A DNA stretch of 64,000 bases from Agrilutibacter niabensis (GTDB taxonomy: Bacteria > Pseudomonadota > Gammaproteobacteria > Xanthomonadales > Xanthomonadaceae), in NCBI RefSeq assembly GCF_042657165.1, contig NZ_JBHSNJ010000013.1, positions 790,202-854,201 of the forward strand, given 5' to 3'. This document shows positions 51,487 to 60,908 of the stretch, in pieces. Made by a program: the position numbers and the translations under genes. The notes under the pieces were generated by a model. It made no database searches. It saw only the letters and a list, made by a program, of their open reading frames with translations, and had not been told where the DNA came from. Each line of letters starts with the position of its first letter. Position 1 is the stretch's first letter.

Positions 51487-53181
51487 CTATGGCGGCGCCA
51501 TGAGCCGGACGGCTTCGACGAAATCCCGGGCAAAACCGCTCATGTCGAACAGGCCGCTGCCGTTCCGGCGTCGCGCCACTTCAGCGCGCAGCGCGGCCAG
51601 CGCCTCCGGGTCGCGTCCCAGGTCGACCGCGCGGGCCACGAATGCCTCGTCGCTGTCCACGTTCATCGCCTCCAGGCCCAGGTGATGGTTGAGGCTGCCG
51701 GCCACGCGTGCGGCAAAGGTGTCACCGGGTCGCGTCAGCACCGGGCAGCCGGCCCACAGCGCGTCGGACGCCGTGGTGTGCGCGTTGTACGGCCCGGTGT
51801 CGAGGAAAAGGTCGGCGTGCTGCAGGCGCGCGAGGTACTCGGCATGCGGCTGTTTGGACATGAAGACCAGCCGCTGCGGGTCCACGCCCTGCGCCTGCGC
51901 GAACCCGCGCAGGCGCTCGTCGGCGTGGCCCGGTCCCGCCAGCAGCCACAGCACGCTGCCGGGTACGGCGCGCAGCACCGCCAGGGCACGCTCCATGCTG
52001 CACGGATTGAGTTTGTAGCTGTTGTTGAAGCAGCAGAAGACGACCCCGCCATCGCCCGTGCGCTCGGGCAACCCGCATTCGCGGCGCGGCGGGGCGGGCG
52101 GAATCGCGCGCGCGCTGTCGCTCGGCTGGAAGCAGCGCGGCAGGCGCACCACGCGCTCGCTGAAGTGCGGCGCCAGTGCATCCGGCAGCACGAAGCCATC
52201 GGCCAGCACATAGTCGATCCAGGGCGCGCCGGACGTGCCCGGGTAGGCGAGCCAGTTGACCTGCACCGGGGCCGGTCGCATCGCCAGCACTTCGGGCGCG
52301 CCGCCGCCGCCCCAGCCGCGCAGGTCGAACAGCACGTCGATGCCGGCCTCGCGGATGCGCCGCGCCACCTGCGCGTGCGGTAGCCCGGCGACGTCATGCA
52401 ACTGCGTGGCGGCCCGCAGGCGCTGGCGTACCAGGCTGCCGTCGTCGGGATTCAATGCGAACAGATGCGCCGCGATGCCTTCGCTCGCCTGCAGGGCCTC
52501 GAACAGGGCGACGGTGAGGAGTCCGGTAGGGTGCGCGCCGAAGCCATTGGAAAGGAATCCTGCGCGAATGCCGTCCGTTCGCGCGCGCGGTGCCGCGGGC
52601 GGAAGCGGCCGGATCGCCTGCGCGAGCGCGGACGCCCGCAGGCGCGCGCATTGCAGTTGTTCTGCGGCGGTGGAGTCCTCGCTGAGGAAGGCGAAGGGCT
52701 CGACCATCGCGCGGCCGTGGCGCACCGCGGTGCGCACCTGCAGCGCGAGCGCATCGAGATCGCGCCAGTCGCACAGCTTGCGCCGCCAGGCCAGCAGGTA
52801 GGCGGCGATCTGCGGTTCGTCCGGCGCGATCACGTGCGCCTGCGCGTAGGCATCGGCGGCCGCTTCGGCTTCGCCGACATCTTCGAGCACGTGCCCCAGC
52901 CACACCGCGATCCCCGGATGCCGAGGCGCATTCGCGGCGGCGGAGCGCAGGCTGGCGACCGCGTCGTTGCGCTGGCCCTGCATCCATTGCGCGCGGCCGA
53001 GGCGCGCAAGCGCTTCGGGATGTCCGGGGCGCAGCGACAACGCGCGCCGCGCCGCGTTCTCGCCCGCTCGAGCGTCGCCGGCATCGAGCTCGTATTCGCA
53101 GAGCATGATCCACGCCATCGCGTCGTGCGGCGCGCGCTCGACGGCGAGGCGCGCCTGGGTGCGGGGATCGGCGGTGTTCAT
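51487..53181 (-). CDS. TPR / O-GlcNAc transferase-like (SPINDLY family) protein
   Basis: 564 aa. About 160 N-terminal residues form TPR units (AMAWIMLCEYELDAGDA, HPEALARLGRAQWMQGQ, HPGIAVWLGHVLEDVGEAE). The rest is a GT41-type GT-B fold: RAGFLSNGFGAHPTG, IDVLFDLRGWGGGGAPE, PVQVNWLAYPGTSGAPWIDY, VFCCFNNSYKLNP (the fold's FNNxxK motif), FLDTGPYNAHTTASDALWAG. It would glycosylate a protein; the catalytic residues look intact. The acceptor is unknown. It is 16 nt after the GNAT gene. Confidence 0.9.
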   Translation of the reverse strand: MNTADPRTQARLAVERAPHDAMAWIMLCEYELDAGDARAGENAARRALSLRPGHPEALARLGRAQWMQGQRNDAVASLRSAAANAPRHPGIAVWLGHVLEDVGEAEAAADAYAQAHVIAPDEPQIAAYLLAWRRKLCDWRDLDALALQVRTAVRHGRAMVEPFAFLSEDSTAAEQLQCARLRASALAQAIRPLPPAAPRARTDGIRAGFLSNGFGAHPTGLLTVALFEALQASEGIAAHLFALNPDDGSLVRQRLRAATQLHDVAGLPHAQVARRIREAGIDVLFDLRGWGGGGAPEVLAMRPAPVQVNWLAYPGTSGAPWIDYVLADGFVLPDALAPHFSERVVRLPRCFQPSDSARAIPPAPPRRECGLPERTGDGGVVFCCFNNSYKLNPCSMERALAVLRAVPGSVLWLLAGPGHADERLRGFAQAQGVDPQRLVFMSKQPHAEYLARLQHADLFLDTGPYNAHTTASDALWAGCPVLTRPGDTFAARVAGSLNHHLGLEAMNVDSDEAFVARAVDLGRDPEALAALRAEVARRRNGSGLFDMSGFARDFVEAVRLMAPP

Positions 53182-53197
53182 CGCGGCGCGGGTCCGC

Positions 53198-53647
53198 TCA
53201 GGCCGTGAAGCGCAGGCTGTACCACTGGCTTTCGTCCTCGCTCCAGCCTGCGGCGCGGTACAAAGCGCGTGCAGGTGCATTGTCGCGGGAGGTTTCCAGC
53301 ATCAGTCCGGCCGCGCCCTGTTCCTTCGCGAACCGCGCGGCGCCATCGAGCAGCGCATTGGCCACGCCGTGCCGACGCGCGCCTTCGTCGACGAAGAGGT
53401 CGTTGAGGATCCAGACGCGCGCCGTACGAACCGAGGAGAACATCGGATAGAGCTGGGTGAACCCGGCGACCTGTCCGTCGCGTTCGGCGAGCAGGATCGC
53501 GGACTCGCCATGCTGCACGCGCTCATGCAGGAAATCGCGCGCCCGTTGCAGGTCGCCGGACTGCGCGTAGAAGCGGCGGTAGGCGTCGAACAGCGGAGCG
53601 ATCAGGTCGACGTCTTCGAGCGTGGCGCGGCGCAGGCTGATGCCCAT
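53198..53647 (-). CDS. GNAT family N-acetyltransferase
   Basis: 149 aa. Acetyl-CoA-binding pattern near residues 75-90 (VDEGARRHGVANALLDGA, a variant of QxxGxG/A), with LNDLFV strand and C-terminal ALYRAAGWSEDESQWYSL. GAGGAA precedes ATG 53647. The substrate is unknown. It is probably in an operon with the O-GlcNAc transferase-like gene. Confidence 0.9.
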   Translation of the reverse strand: MGISLRRATLEDVDLIAPLFDAYRRFYAQSGDLQRARDFLHERVQHGESAILLAERDGQVAGFTQLYPMFSSVRTARVWILNDLFVDEGARRHGVANALLDGAARFAKEQGAAGLMLETSRDNAPARALYRAAGWSEDESQWYSLRFTA

Positions 53648-53762
53648 GGATTCCTCGCAGGCAGGGTCAGGGATCAATCGTAGCCGGGAAGCGTGCCGAT
53701 CTTCTTGCTGTTTCATCGAGGGAGCGTTGCGGACGACAGCATCGAAGGCAACGCAAGGCAGG

Positions 53763-54848
53763 TCACGTGTTGGCGGTAAGCCGCGCCAGTTCGTCCGCCT
53801 GGTGCTCCTGCTGCAGGCGATCCACCAGCGCATCGATATTGCCCTCGATGACGTTGGGCAGGTCGTACAGCGTGAGCCCTTCGACGCGGTGGTCGGTGAT
53901 GCGGCCCTGCGGGAAGTTGTAGGTGCGGATGCGCTGGCTGCGATCGCCGCTGCCGACCTGCAGCTTGCGCGTCTCGGCCTGCGCGGCGGCGGCCTTGGCG
54001 GCCTGCGCCTCGGCGATGATCGCGGACAGCCGCTTCATGGCCTTGTCGCGGTTGGCGTGCTGGCTGCGCTCGGTCTGGCTCTCCACCACGATCCCGGTCG
54101 GCACGTGGGTGATGCGGATTGCCGATTCGGTCTTGTTGACGTGCTGGCCGCCCGCGCCGCTGGAGCGGAAGGTGTCGACCTTGAGGTCGGCGGGGTTGAT
54201 CTCGACCGGTTCGCCTTCGCTCTCGACCGGGATGATCGCCACCGTCGCGGCGGAAGTGTGGATGCGGCCCTGCGATTCGGTTTCCGGCACGCGCTGCACG
54301 CGGTGGGTGCCGGACTCGAACTTCAGCTTCGAATAGGCGCCGCGGCCTTCGACGCGGGCGATGATTTCCTTGTAGCCGCCGTGCTCGCCGGGACTCGCCG
54401 ACTCGACCTCGACCTTCCAGCCCTGGCGTTCGGCGTAGCGCGAGTACATGCGGAACAGGTCGCCGGCGAAGATCGCCGCTTCGTCGCCGCCGGTGCCGGC
54501 GCGCACTTCCAGGTAGATGTCGCCTTCGTCGCGCGCGTCCTTGGGAATGAGGTGCGCGAGCAGTTCGGCGTCGAGCAGCTCCAGGCGCTCGTTGGCGCTG
54601 GCGATCTCCTCTTCGGCGAGTTCGCGCATTTCCGGATCGCCGCGCATGGCTTCGGCGGATGCCAGGTCTTGCCGGGCCTGCGCTTCGGCCTGCAGCGCGT
54701 TCACGACCGGCTCCAGCTGCGAGAACTCGCGCGAGAGCCTGCGGAACTGGTTGGCGTCGCCGATCACGGCGGGATCGGCGAGCAGGCGTTCGAGCTCCTC
54801 GCGCCTTTCGGCCAGGGCTTCGAGTTTTCGGCGCAGGGAAGGAGTCAT
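53763..54848 (-). CDS. prfA: Peptide chain release factor 1
   Basis: 361 aa. It terminates translation at UAA/UAG. The GGQ motif is in FRSSGAGGQHVNKTESAI (about 234) and the tripeptide anticodon-like PxT is in VQRVPETESQGRIHT (PET). PrmC, which methylates the Gln, is at 16.2 kb. It is downstream of hemA as in E. coli. Confidence 0.96.
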   Translation of the reverse strand: MTPSLRRKLEALAERREELERLLADPAVIGDANQFRRLSREFSQLEPVVNALQAEAQARQDLASAEAMRGDPEMRELAEEEIASANERLELLDAELLAHLIPKDARDEGDIYLEVRAGTGGDEAAIFAGDLFRMYSRYAERQGWKVEVESASPGEHGGYKEIIARVEGRGAYSKLKFESGTHRVQRVPETESQGRIHTSAATVAIIPVESEGEPVEINPADLKVDTFRSSGAGGQHVNKTESAIRITHVPTGIVVESQTERSQHANRDKAMKRLSAIIAEAQAAKAAAAQAETRKLQVGSGDRSQRIRTYNFPQGRITDHRVEGLTLYDLPNVIEGNIDALVDRLQQEHQADELARLTANT

Positions 54849-54961
54849 GGGCTCAGGATCGGGGCGGCTCGGGATTCGGACAAGGCGCGTGCGCCATTCC
54901 GGGGCGAAGCGGGCGGCGTGCCTTGCAGGCGACGGCCCCGGCTTCGCCCGGAATGGCGTCG

Positions 54962-56245
54962 CTAGCCTTCGCCGCTTTCGTTCTGCTTGTCGCCCGTTGC
55001 GGGCAGCGCAGGGAACAGCTTGCCGGCCGCGCGCGCAAGCTCGGCATTGCCGCTCAGTGCGGCTTCGCGCAGCGCGATCGTCGGCGCGTGCAACAGCTTG
55101 TTGGTCAGCGTGTGTGCGAGGAAGTCGAGCACGGCATCCGGATTTTCGCCGGAGGCGAGTTGCTGCTTGGCCTTTGCCAGCGCTTCGGCCTTGGCCGCCT
55201 CGCCATGCGCGCGCAGGCGCTTGAGCGGTTCGGTGCGGGTGCTGGCGCCCAGGGTTTCGACGTAGCGCGCGACCTGCAGCTCGACGATGGCCTCGGCTTC
55301 GTTGGCGGCTTCGCGGCGGCTGCGGCGGTTGTCCTCGATCGCGCGTTCGAGGTCGTCGACGGTGTAGAGGAAGATGTCCTTGAGCTCGGCCACGTCGCTG
55401 GCGATGTCGCGCGGCACGGCGAGGTCCAGCAGCAGCATCGGACGATGCCGGCGCGAGGCCAGGGCCGTGGCGACCTGCGCCTTGTGCAGGATCGGATCGC
55501 GGGCGGCCGTCGCGGAAATCACCACGTCGGCTTCGGCGAGGTGGCGATCGAGTTCGGTCAGCGCCAGCGCATAGCCGCCGTGGCGCGTGGCGAGGTCCTG
55601 CGCGTGGGCGAGGGTGCGGTTGGCTATGAGCAGCCGCTTGGTCTTCGCCTGCACCAGGTGGCGCGCGGCCAGTTCGATCGTTTCGCCCGCGCCGATCAGC
55701 AGCACGGTGGAATCCTCCAGGCGCGCGAAGGACTCCTGCGCCAGCCGTACCGCCGTCGAGGCCACGGACACCGGGTTGGCGCCGATGCGGGTGTCGGTGC
55801 GCGCACGCTTGGCCGTGGCGAAGGCCTGCTGGAACAGGCGGTCGAGCCTGTTGCCGAGGCTTCCCGACGCGCGCGCCGTGGCCCAGGCGTCCTTCACCTG
55901 GCCGAGGATCTGAGGTTCGCCCAGCACCAGCGAATCCAGCCCGGTGGCGACCCGGAACAGGTGGCGCACCGCGTCGGCATCGGCGTGCCTGTACAGGTAG
56001 GCGTGCAGGTCGCCGGCATCGTCGGGGTGGGTGGCGAGCCAGTCGGCGAGCGCGACGGCATCGTCGTCGGCGATGGCGTAGAGCTCGGTGCGGTTGCAGG
56101 TCGACAGCAGTGCCACTTCATGCACCGACGGCAGTCCGCGCAGCGCATCGAGCGCCGCCGGTATCGCGTCGCCAGAAAACGCCACCCGCTCGCGCAGGCT
56201 GACCGGCGCGGTCTGGTGGTTGATGCCGAGTACAAACAAACTCAT
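54962..56245 (-). CDS. hemA: Glutamyl-tRNA reductase
   Basis: 427 aa. It reduces Glu-tRNA to glutamate-1-semialdehyde, the first committed step of haem synthesis by the C5 pathway. Nucleophile C50 in LLSTCNRTELYAI, conserved GINHQTAPVSLRERVAF at 7-23, NADPH-binding VLLIGAGETIELAARHL in the middle, and a C-terminal dimerisation helix. It is divergent from the TPR-lolB-ispE operon, as in many gammaproteobacteria. Confidence 0.96.
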   Translation of the reverse strand: MSLFVLGINHQTAPVSLRERVAFSGDAIPAALDALRGLPSVHEVALLSTCNRTELYAIADDDAVALADWLATHPDDAGDLHAYLYRHADADAVRHLFRVATGLDSLVLGEPQILGQVKDAWATARASGSLGNRLDRLFQQAFATAKRARTDTRIGANPVSVASTAVRLAQESFARLEDSTVLLIGAGETIELAARHLVQAKTKRLLIANRTLAHAQDLATRHGGYALALTELDRHLAEADVVISATAARDPILHKAQVATALASRRHRPMLLLDLAVPRDIASDVAELKDIFLYTVDDLERAIEDNRRSRREAANEAEAIVELQVARYVETLGASTRTEPLKRLRAHGEAAKAEALAKAKQQLASGENPDAVLDFLAHTLTNKLLHAPTIALREAALSGNAELARAAGKLFPALPATGDKQNESGEG

Positions 56246-56373
56246 TGCGTGGTCATGCCGCTCGGGGGCGCTTTGGGCTGGCCGTTTTGGGCACGGGACT
56301 GTTCAGGGGCTTGCGCTAAGCTGGCTCGCAGAAGGCCGCCATTCTACCGGCCGCAGCTTCCGTAGGTTCCGTC

Positions 56374-58065
56374 TTGTCGAATTCAACCGCGAATGCACCG
56401 TGTTCCGTCCATGCGCTTGCCGGCGCCGTGTTGCTGGCTGCCGTGCTGGCCGGGCCGGCCTGGGGCGCCCGATCCGACGGGGCCGCCGACGAGGTCGTGC
56501 GTGCGCTTGAGCCCGCGCTTGCCGCCGAATTCGCCTGGCAGTCCGGCAAGCTCGACGACGCCGCCAAGGCCTATCTCGAGGCGGCGCGCGTCAGCAACGA
56601 CGCGACCCTGGCCGAGCGTGCCACCCGCATCGCCCTGCTGGCAAAGGACGACAAGAGCGCGGCGGCGGGGCTCGCGTTGTGGCGCAAGCTCGGTGGCGAC
56701 GTACAGGCGCAGTCGGCTGCCGATGCGACCCTGGCACTGCGCCGCGGCAACGAGCGCGCCGCGCGGCGCCAGCTCAATTCCCTGCTGCAGTCCGACAAGG
56801 GCTGGCAGCAGGTGGTGGGCGTGCTCGGCATCGGCGCGCGCGATCCCGAGCAATCCGCGCGCCTGCTGGGCCAGTTGCTCGACGACGGCAAGATCCCGAA
56901 CCAGCTGCAGGCCTGGCTCGCCTTTGGCGGGCTCGCCCAGAAGCTCGACCAGGAAGCCCTGGCCGAACGCATCGTCGCCGAAGTGGTCAATCGCTTCCCC
57001 GGCGAACCGCGCGTCGCGCTGCTGCGCGTGAGCCAGTTGCGCGAGTCCGGCAAGGAAGACGAAGCCCGAAAGGTGCTGCAGGGCCTCGATCCGGGCCTGC
57101 TTCTGGTGCCGGAGCTGCGCCTGGCCATCGCCGCCGAATACGACGAACTGGGCGACTACACCGCTGCCGCGGCCACGCTCGCCCAGGGCCCGCAGGACGA
57201 CCAGACCTATGCCCTGCGTGCCTCCCTGCTGGCGCGCGCCGAGGACAAGGCCGCGTTGACCACCCTTTACGAGGAACTGCGCCGCGATGCCGCCAAGCCC
57301 GATCCGCAGCGGCGCCTGCTGCTGGGACAGATGGCGGAATTCCTCGAGCGCAACGAGGAGGCGCTGGACTGGTACCGCGGCGTGCCCGGCGGCGAACAGC
57401 GCTGGCCGGCGAAACTGCGCGCGGCCAACGTGCTGCACGAACTCAAGCGCGGCCCCGAGGCCTACAAGGCCCTGCGCGACCTGCAGGCGGACGCCGCAGC
57501 GCCGGAAGACGCCCGTCGCGACGGCTACATCCTGGAGGCGGAACTGCGCAACAAGGACAAGGATGGCGCGGGCGAACTCGATGCCTTCGCCCGCGGCCTG
57601 GCCGCGTTTCCGGACGATCCGGACCTCCTCTATGCCCGCGCGCTTGGCTGGGAGCGCCGAGACGATATCGCCCGCGCGGAGGCCGACTTCCGCAAGATCC
57701 TGGTCGCCGACCCCGACAGCACCGCGGCGTTGAACGCGCTGGGCTACACCTTGGCGGACCGCACCACGCGCTACCAGGAAGCCCTGGAGCTGATCGATCG
57801 CGCGCGTGCCGCGGAGCCGGGCAATGCCGCGATCATCGACAGCTACGGCTGGGTGCTCTATCGCCTGGGCCGCCGCGAAGAAGCGCTGACCGAGTTGCGC
57901 CGCGCGTTCGTCCTGCAGAAGGATCCGGAAATCGCCTCGCATGTCGGCGAAGTGCTGTGGGATCTCGGCAGGAAGGACGAGGCGCGCAAGTATTTCGAAG
58001 AGGCGCGCAAGCTAGATCCGGAAAACCGCGCATTGCAGCGCGCGCTGCAGAAGGTCGGCGAATGA
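56374..58065 (+). CDS. Periplasmic TPR-repeat protein
   Basis: 563 aa. The signal-like N-terminus has ALAGAVLLAAVLAGPAWGA. Many TPR units follow, clearest near the C-terminus: DSTAALNALGYTLADRTTRY, AAIIDSYGWVLYRLGRREEA and IASHVGEVLWDLGRKDEARK. Start appears to be TTG 56374, since no ATG or GTG gives the signal peptide. The stop overlaps lolB (ATGA). TPR genes in front of lolB are frequent in proteobacteria; an envelope scaffold role is likely but unproven. Confidence 0.85.
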   Translation: MSNSTANAPCSVHALAGAVLLAAVLAGPAWGARSDGAADEVVRALEPALAAEFAWQSGKLDDAAKAYLEAARVSNDATLAERATRIALLAKDDKSAAAGLALWRKLGGDVQAQSAADATLALRRGNERAARRQLNSLLQSDKGWQQVVGVLGIGARDPEQSARLLGQLLDDGKIPNQLQAWLAFGGLAQKLDQEALAERIVAEVVNRFPGEPRVALLRVSQLRESGKEDEARKVLQGLDPGLLLVPELRLAIAAEYDELGDYTAAAATLAQGPQDDQTYALRASLLARAEDKAALTTLYEELRRDAAKPDPQRRLLLGQMAEFLERNEEALDWYRGVPGGEQRWPAKLRAANVLHELKRGPEAYKALRDLQADAAAPEDARRDGYILEAELRNKDKDGAGELDAFARGLAAFPDDPDLLYARALGWERRDDIARAEADFRKILVADPDSTAALNALGYTLADRTTRYQEALELIDRARAAEPGNAAIIDSYGWVLYRLGRREEALTELRRAFVLQKDPEIASHVGEVLWDLGRKDEARKYFEEARKLDPENRALQRALQKVGE

Positions 58066-58697
58066 GCGGGCCGATGTTCCGCAGGGCGATCGCCATGGGA
58101 TTGATGGTTTCGGCATTGGCGGCCTGCGTCTCGCATCCAGTGCAGCGCAGTGCCGGGCCGGTAGACCTCGCCCAGGCGCAGGAAGCGGATGGCGTGCGTG
58201 GTGCCGTGCTCGACTGGGACCTGTCCGGGCGCATCGCCGTATCCAACGGCAATCGCGGCGGCAGCGGCCGCATCGACTGGCAGCAGCGGGCCTCCGGCTA
58301 CACGATCTCGCTGAGCGCGCCGGTGACGCGACAGAGCTGGCAGTTGAGCGGCAACGACCTGGGTGCGCGCCTCGACGGCATCGCGGGCGGCCCGCGCGAG
58401 AGCGCCGATGTCGAAGGACTGCTGCGGTCGGCGACCGGCTGGAGCATCCCGGTACGCGCCTTGCAGAACTGGGTCCGCGGCATTGGTGCGGCGGACCATG
58501 AATACGGGCCGGCGAGGGTCGCGTACGACGCCGCCGGGTTGCCGGCGAGGCTCGAGCAGGCCGGGTGGTCGATCGAATACCAGGACTGGCATCCAGCAGC
58601 GGAAGGGCAGCCGTCGCTACCCAGGCGGATCGTCGCCCGCAACGGCGTGGCCAGCGTGAAGCTGGTGGTCGACCAGTGGGGGCTGGCGGCGCAGTAG
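58062..58697 (+). CDS. lolB: Outer-membrane lipoprotein insertion factor LolB
   Basis: 211 aa lipoprotein that receives lipoproteins from LolA and inserts them in the outer membrane. Lipobox LAAC near residue 21; domain marks LSGRIAVSNGNRGGSGRIDW, GATGW-like RSATGWSIPVRALQNWVRG and VDQWGLAAQ at the end. ATG 58062 overlaps the TPR stop; ATG 58074 is an alternative. It is upstream of ispE as in E. coli. Confidence 0.92.
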   Translation: MSGPMFRRAIAMGLMVSALAACVSHPVQRSAGPVDLAQAQEADGVRGAVLDWDLSGRIAVSNGNRGGSGRIDWQQRASGYTISLSAPVTRQSWQLSGNDLGARLDGIAGGPRESADVEGLLRSATGWSIPVRALQNWVRGIGAADHEYGPARVAYDAAGLPARLEQAGWSIEYQDWHPAAEGQPSLPRRIVARNGVASVKLVVDQWGLAAQ

Positions 58698-58766
58698 CCG
58701 GTTCGCCGGCGGGCCTGTCCGCTGCATTACCCTTTGCGCCCCGAACCCGATGCCCCGACATCCCGG

Positions 58767-59654
58767 ATGACCACGCCCGAAGCCCCTTCCGGCTGGACCC
58801 AGTGGCCAGCGCCGGCCAAGCTCAACCTGTTCCTCCGGATCACCGGACGCCGCCCGGACGGTTACCACGAACTGCAGACCGTGTTCCGGCTGCTGGACTG
58901 GGGCGACACCATCCGGCTGCGGGTGCGCGAAGACGGCCTGATCGTCCGGCATGGCGCGTCGGCGCCCGGCGTCGCCGAAGCCGACGACTTGACGGTTCGT
59001 GCGGCAAAAAGCCTGCAATCTGAGGCTAAGATCGGCCAAGGTGCGGATATTGTCGTTGAAAAGAGAATCCCAGCCGGCGGCGGGTTCGGCGGAGGATCGT
59101 CCGATGCCGCCACCGTCCTGGTGGCTCTCGATGCGCTGTGGGCGACGAATCTGGGGGGCGAGCGTCTCGCGGGCCTCGGGCTGGCGCTGGGGGCCGATGT
59201 CCCGGTCTTCGTCCGCGGCGAAAATGCCTGGGCGGAGGGGGTTGGGGAGCGGCTGCGCCCCATCGAGCTCAAGCCCGCCTGGTACCTGTTGGCCGACCCC
59301 GGGGTCCATGCGCCGACCGCCGCACTTTTCCAAGCCCCTGATTTGACGCGGAATGCAGCGCCCGCGACAATATCCGACTTCGTTTCGGGAACTGGGCTCG
59401 GGAACGCGTTCGAGCCGCTCCTGCGCGCGCGCGAGCCAGCCATCGAGGCGGTCTTCGAGGCGCTTGCGCGGGTCGGCACGCCGCGACTGACCGGGTCGGG
59501 CAGTGGTTGTTTCGTCGAATTCGCCACGCGCGAAGCGGCGGAAGCGGCACTGGTGGCTTTGCCCCCGGGTCTCAGGGCCTGGGTGGCGGCGGGAGCGGCA
59601 AGGTCGCCGCTGCTGGATGCCCTCGAAGCACGTGTAGCGTCGTCCCGGGTGTAG
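58767..59654 (+). CDS. ispE: 4-diphosphocytidyl-2-C-methyl-D-erythritol kinase
   Basis: 295 aa GHMP kinase of the MEP isoprenoid pathway. N-terminal APAKLNLFLRITGRRPDGYHEL; ATP-binding IPAGGGFGGGSSDAATVLVAL (GGGSSDAA core); C-terminal RLTGSGSGCFVEFAT. ATG 58767 begins in register with family starts. Its stop lies in the loop of a 9-bp hairpin. It is followed by tRNA-Gln and prs. Confidence 0.95.
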   Translation: MTTPEAPSGWTQWPAPAKLNLFLRITGRRPDGYHELQTVFRLLDWGDTIRLRVREDGLIVRHGASAPGVAEADDLTVRAAKSLQSEAKIGQGADIVVEKRIPAGGGFGGGSSDAATVLVALDALWATNLGGERLAGLGLALGADVPVFVRGENAWAEGVGERLRPIELKPAWYLLADPGVHAPTAALFQAPDLTRNAAPATISDFVSGTGLGNAFEPLLRAREPAIEAVFEALARVGTPRLTGSGSGCFVEFATREAAEAALVALPPGLRAWVAAGAARSPLLDALEARVASSRV

Positions 59655-59664
59655 TCGGGACGAC
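59639..59664 (+). terminator. Hairpin spanning the ispE stop
   Basis: GTCGTCCCG and CGGGACGAC form a 9-bp perfect stem with an 8-nt loop that contains the ispE TAG. It lies 9 nt before tRNA-Gln. There is no T-run; it may be a processing signal rather than a terminator. Confidence 0.45.
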
Positions 59665-59672
59665 AGAAAAAC

Positions 59673-59748
59673 AGGGGCGTCGCCAAGTGGTTAAGGCACC
59701 GGGTTTTGATCCCGGCATTCGTAGGTTCGAATCCTTCCGCCCCTGCCA
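59673..59748 (+). tRNA. tRNA-Gln (anticodon TTG)
   Basis: Acceptor AGGGGCG pairs with CGCCCCT; the anticodon stem CCGGG/CCCGG encloses loop TTTTGAT with TTG at 34-36; T-loop TTCGAAT; CCA encoded. The T-stem GTAGG/CCTTC contains a U-U mismatch at its second pair, unusual for this tRNA. It lies between ispE and prs. Confidence 0.93.
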
Positions 59749-59843
59749 TTTCCTGCAGTTGCATCCTGGCTCCATCGGCAGGACGTAGCCAGGCCGTTCC
59801 ACCACCCCACCGCCCACGGTCAGAGCGAAGCGGAGAGATCCAC

Positions 59844-60803
59844 GTGCAGAACGATCGCAACTTGCTGGTTTTCAGTGGCAACGCCAACCGCCCGCTCGCT
59901 GACGCGGTGTGCAAGGAGCTCGGCATCCGGATGGGCAAGGCCCTGGTCAGCCGTTTTTCCGACGGTGAAGTCCAGGTCGAGATCGAAGAGAACGTGCGCC
60001 GGCAGGAAGTGTTCGTCATCCAGCCGACGAACGCGCCCAGCGCGGAAAACCTGGTCGAGCTGCTGGTCCTGATCGACGCGCTCAAGCGCGCTTCGGTGTC
60101 CAGCATCACCGCGGTGGTGCCGTACTTCGGCTACGCCCGCCAGGATCGCCGTCCGCGTTCGGCCCGCGTGCCGATCACGGCGAAGGTGGTGGCGAAGATG
60201 TTCTCGTCGGTGGGCGCCGACCGCGTGCTGACGGTCGACCTGCACGCCGACCAGATCCAGGGCTTCTTCGACATTCCGGTCGACAACGTGTACGCGTCGC
60301 CGCTGCTGCTCGCCGACATCTGGCGCGCGCACGGCACCGACAACCTGATCGTGGTATCGCCAGACGTCGGCGGCGTGGTGCGCGCGCGTGCGATCGCGAA
60401 GCGCCTCGACGACGCGGACCTCGCGATCATCGACAAGCGCCGTCCGCGCGCCAACGTCGCCACGGTGATGAACATCATTGGTGACGTCGAAGGCAAGACC
60501 TGCGTGCTGGTCGACGACATCGTCGACACCGCCGGCACCTTGTGCGCCGCCGCGGGCGCGCTCAAGGCGCGCGGCGCGCTCAAGGTGGTCGCCTACTGCA
60601 CCCATCCGGTGCTGTCGGGCGCGGCGATCGACAACGTGACGAAATCGCAGCTCGACGAGCTGGTGGTGACCGACACCATCCCGCTCAGCGAAGCCGCCAA
60701 GGCCTGCGGCCGGATCCGCCAGCTCAGCGTCGCCGAGCTGCTCGCGGAAACCATCCGCCGCATCGCCTTCGGAGAATCCGTCAGCTCGCTGTACGTCGAT
60801 TGA
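59844..60803 (+). CDS. prs: Ribose-phosphate pyrophosphokinase
   Basis: 319 aa. It makes PRPP from ribose-5-phosphate and ATP. Class I marks: FSDGEVQVEIEENVR, YARQDRRPRSARVPITAKVV, VDLHADQIQGFF, and the PRPP site CVLVDDIVDTAGTL. Start GTG 59844 with GGAGA upstream. Same strand and close to ispE and rplY, as in E. coli. Confidence 0.96.
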   Translation: MQNDRNLLVFSGNANRPLADAVCKELGIRMGKALVSRFSDGEVQVEIEENVRRQEVFVIQPTNAPSAENLVELLVLIDALKRASVSSITAVVPYFGYARQDRRPRSARVPITAKVVAKMFSSVGADRVLTVDLHADQIQGFFDIPVDNVYASPLLLADIWRAHGTDNLIVVSPDVGGVVRARAIAKRLDDADLAIIDKRRPRANVATVMNIIGDVEGKTCVLVDDIVDTAGTLCAAAGALKARGALKVVAYCTHPVLSGAAIDNVTKSQLDELVVTDTIPLSEAAKACGRIRQLSVAELLAETIRRIAFGESVSSLYVD

Positions 60804-60908
60804 CGGCGGGGGTTGACACGGGCTTCGGCCCGAACCGCTCACCTGGTCGCGGGTGAGTGGCATTGCCGCCGCGAGGCGGTTTCATCGCAAGCAAAGTGAG
60901 TAACGACA

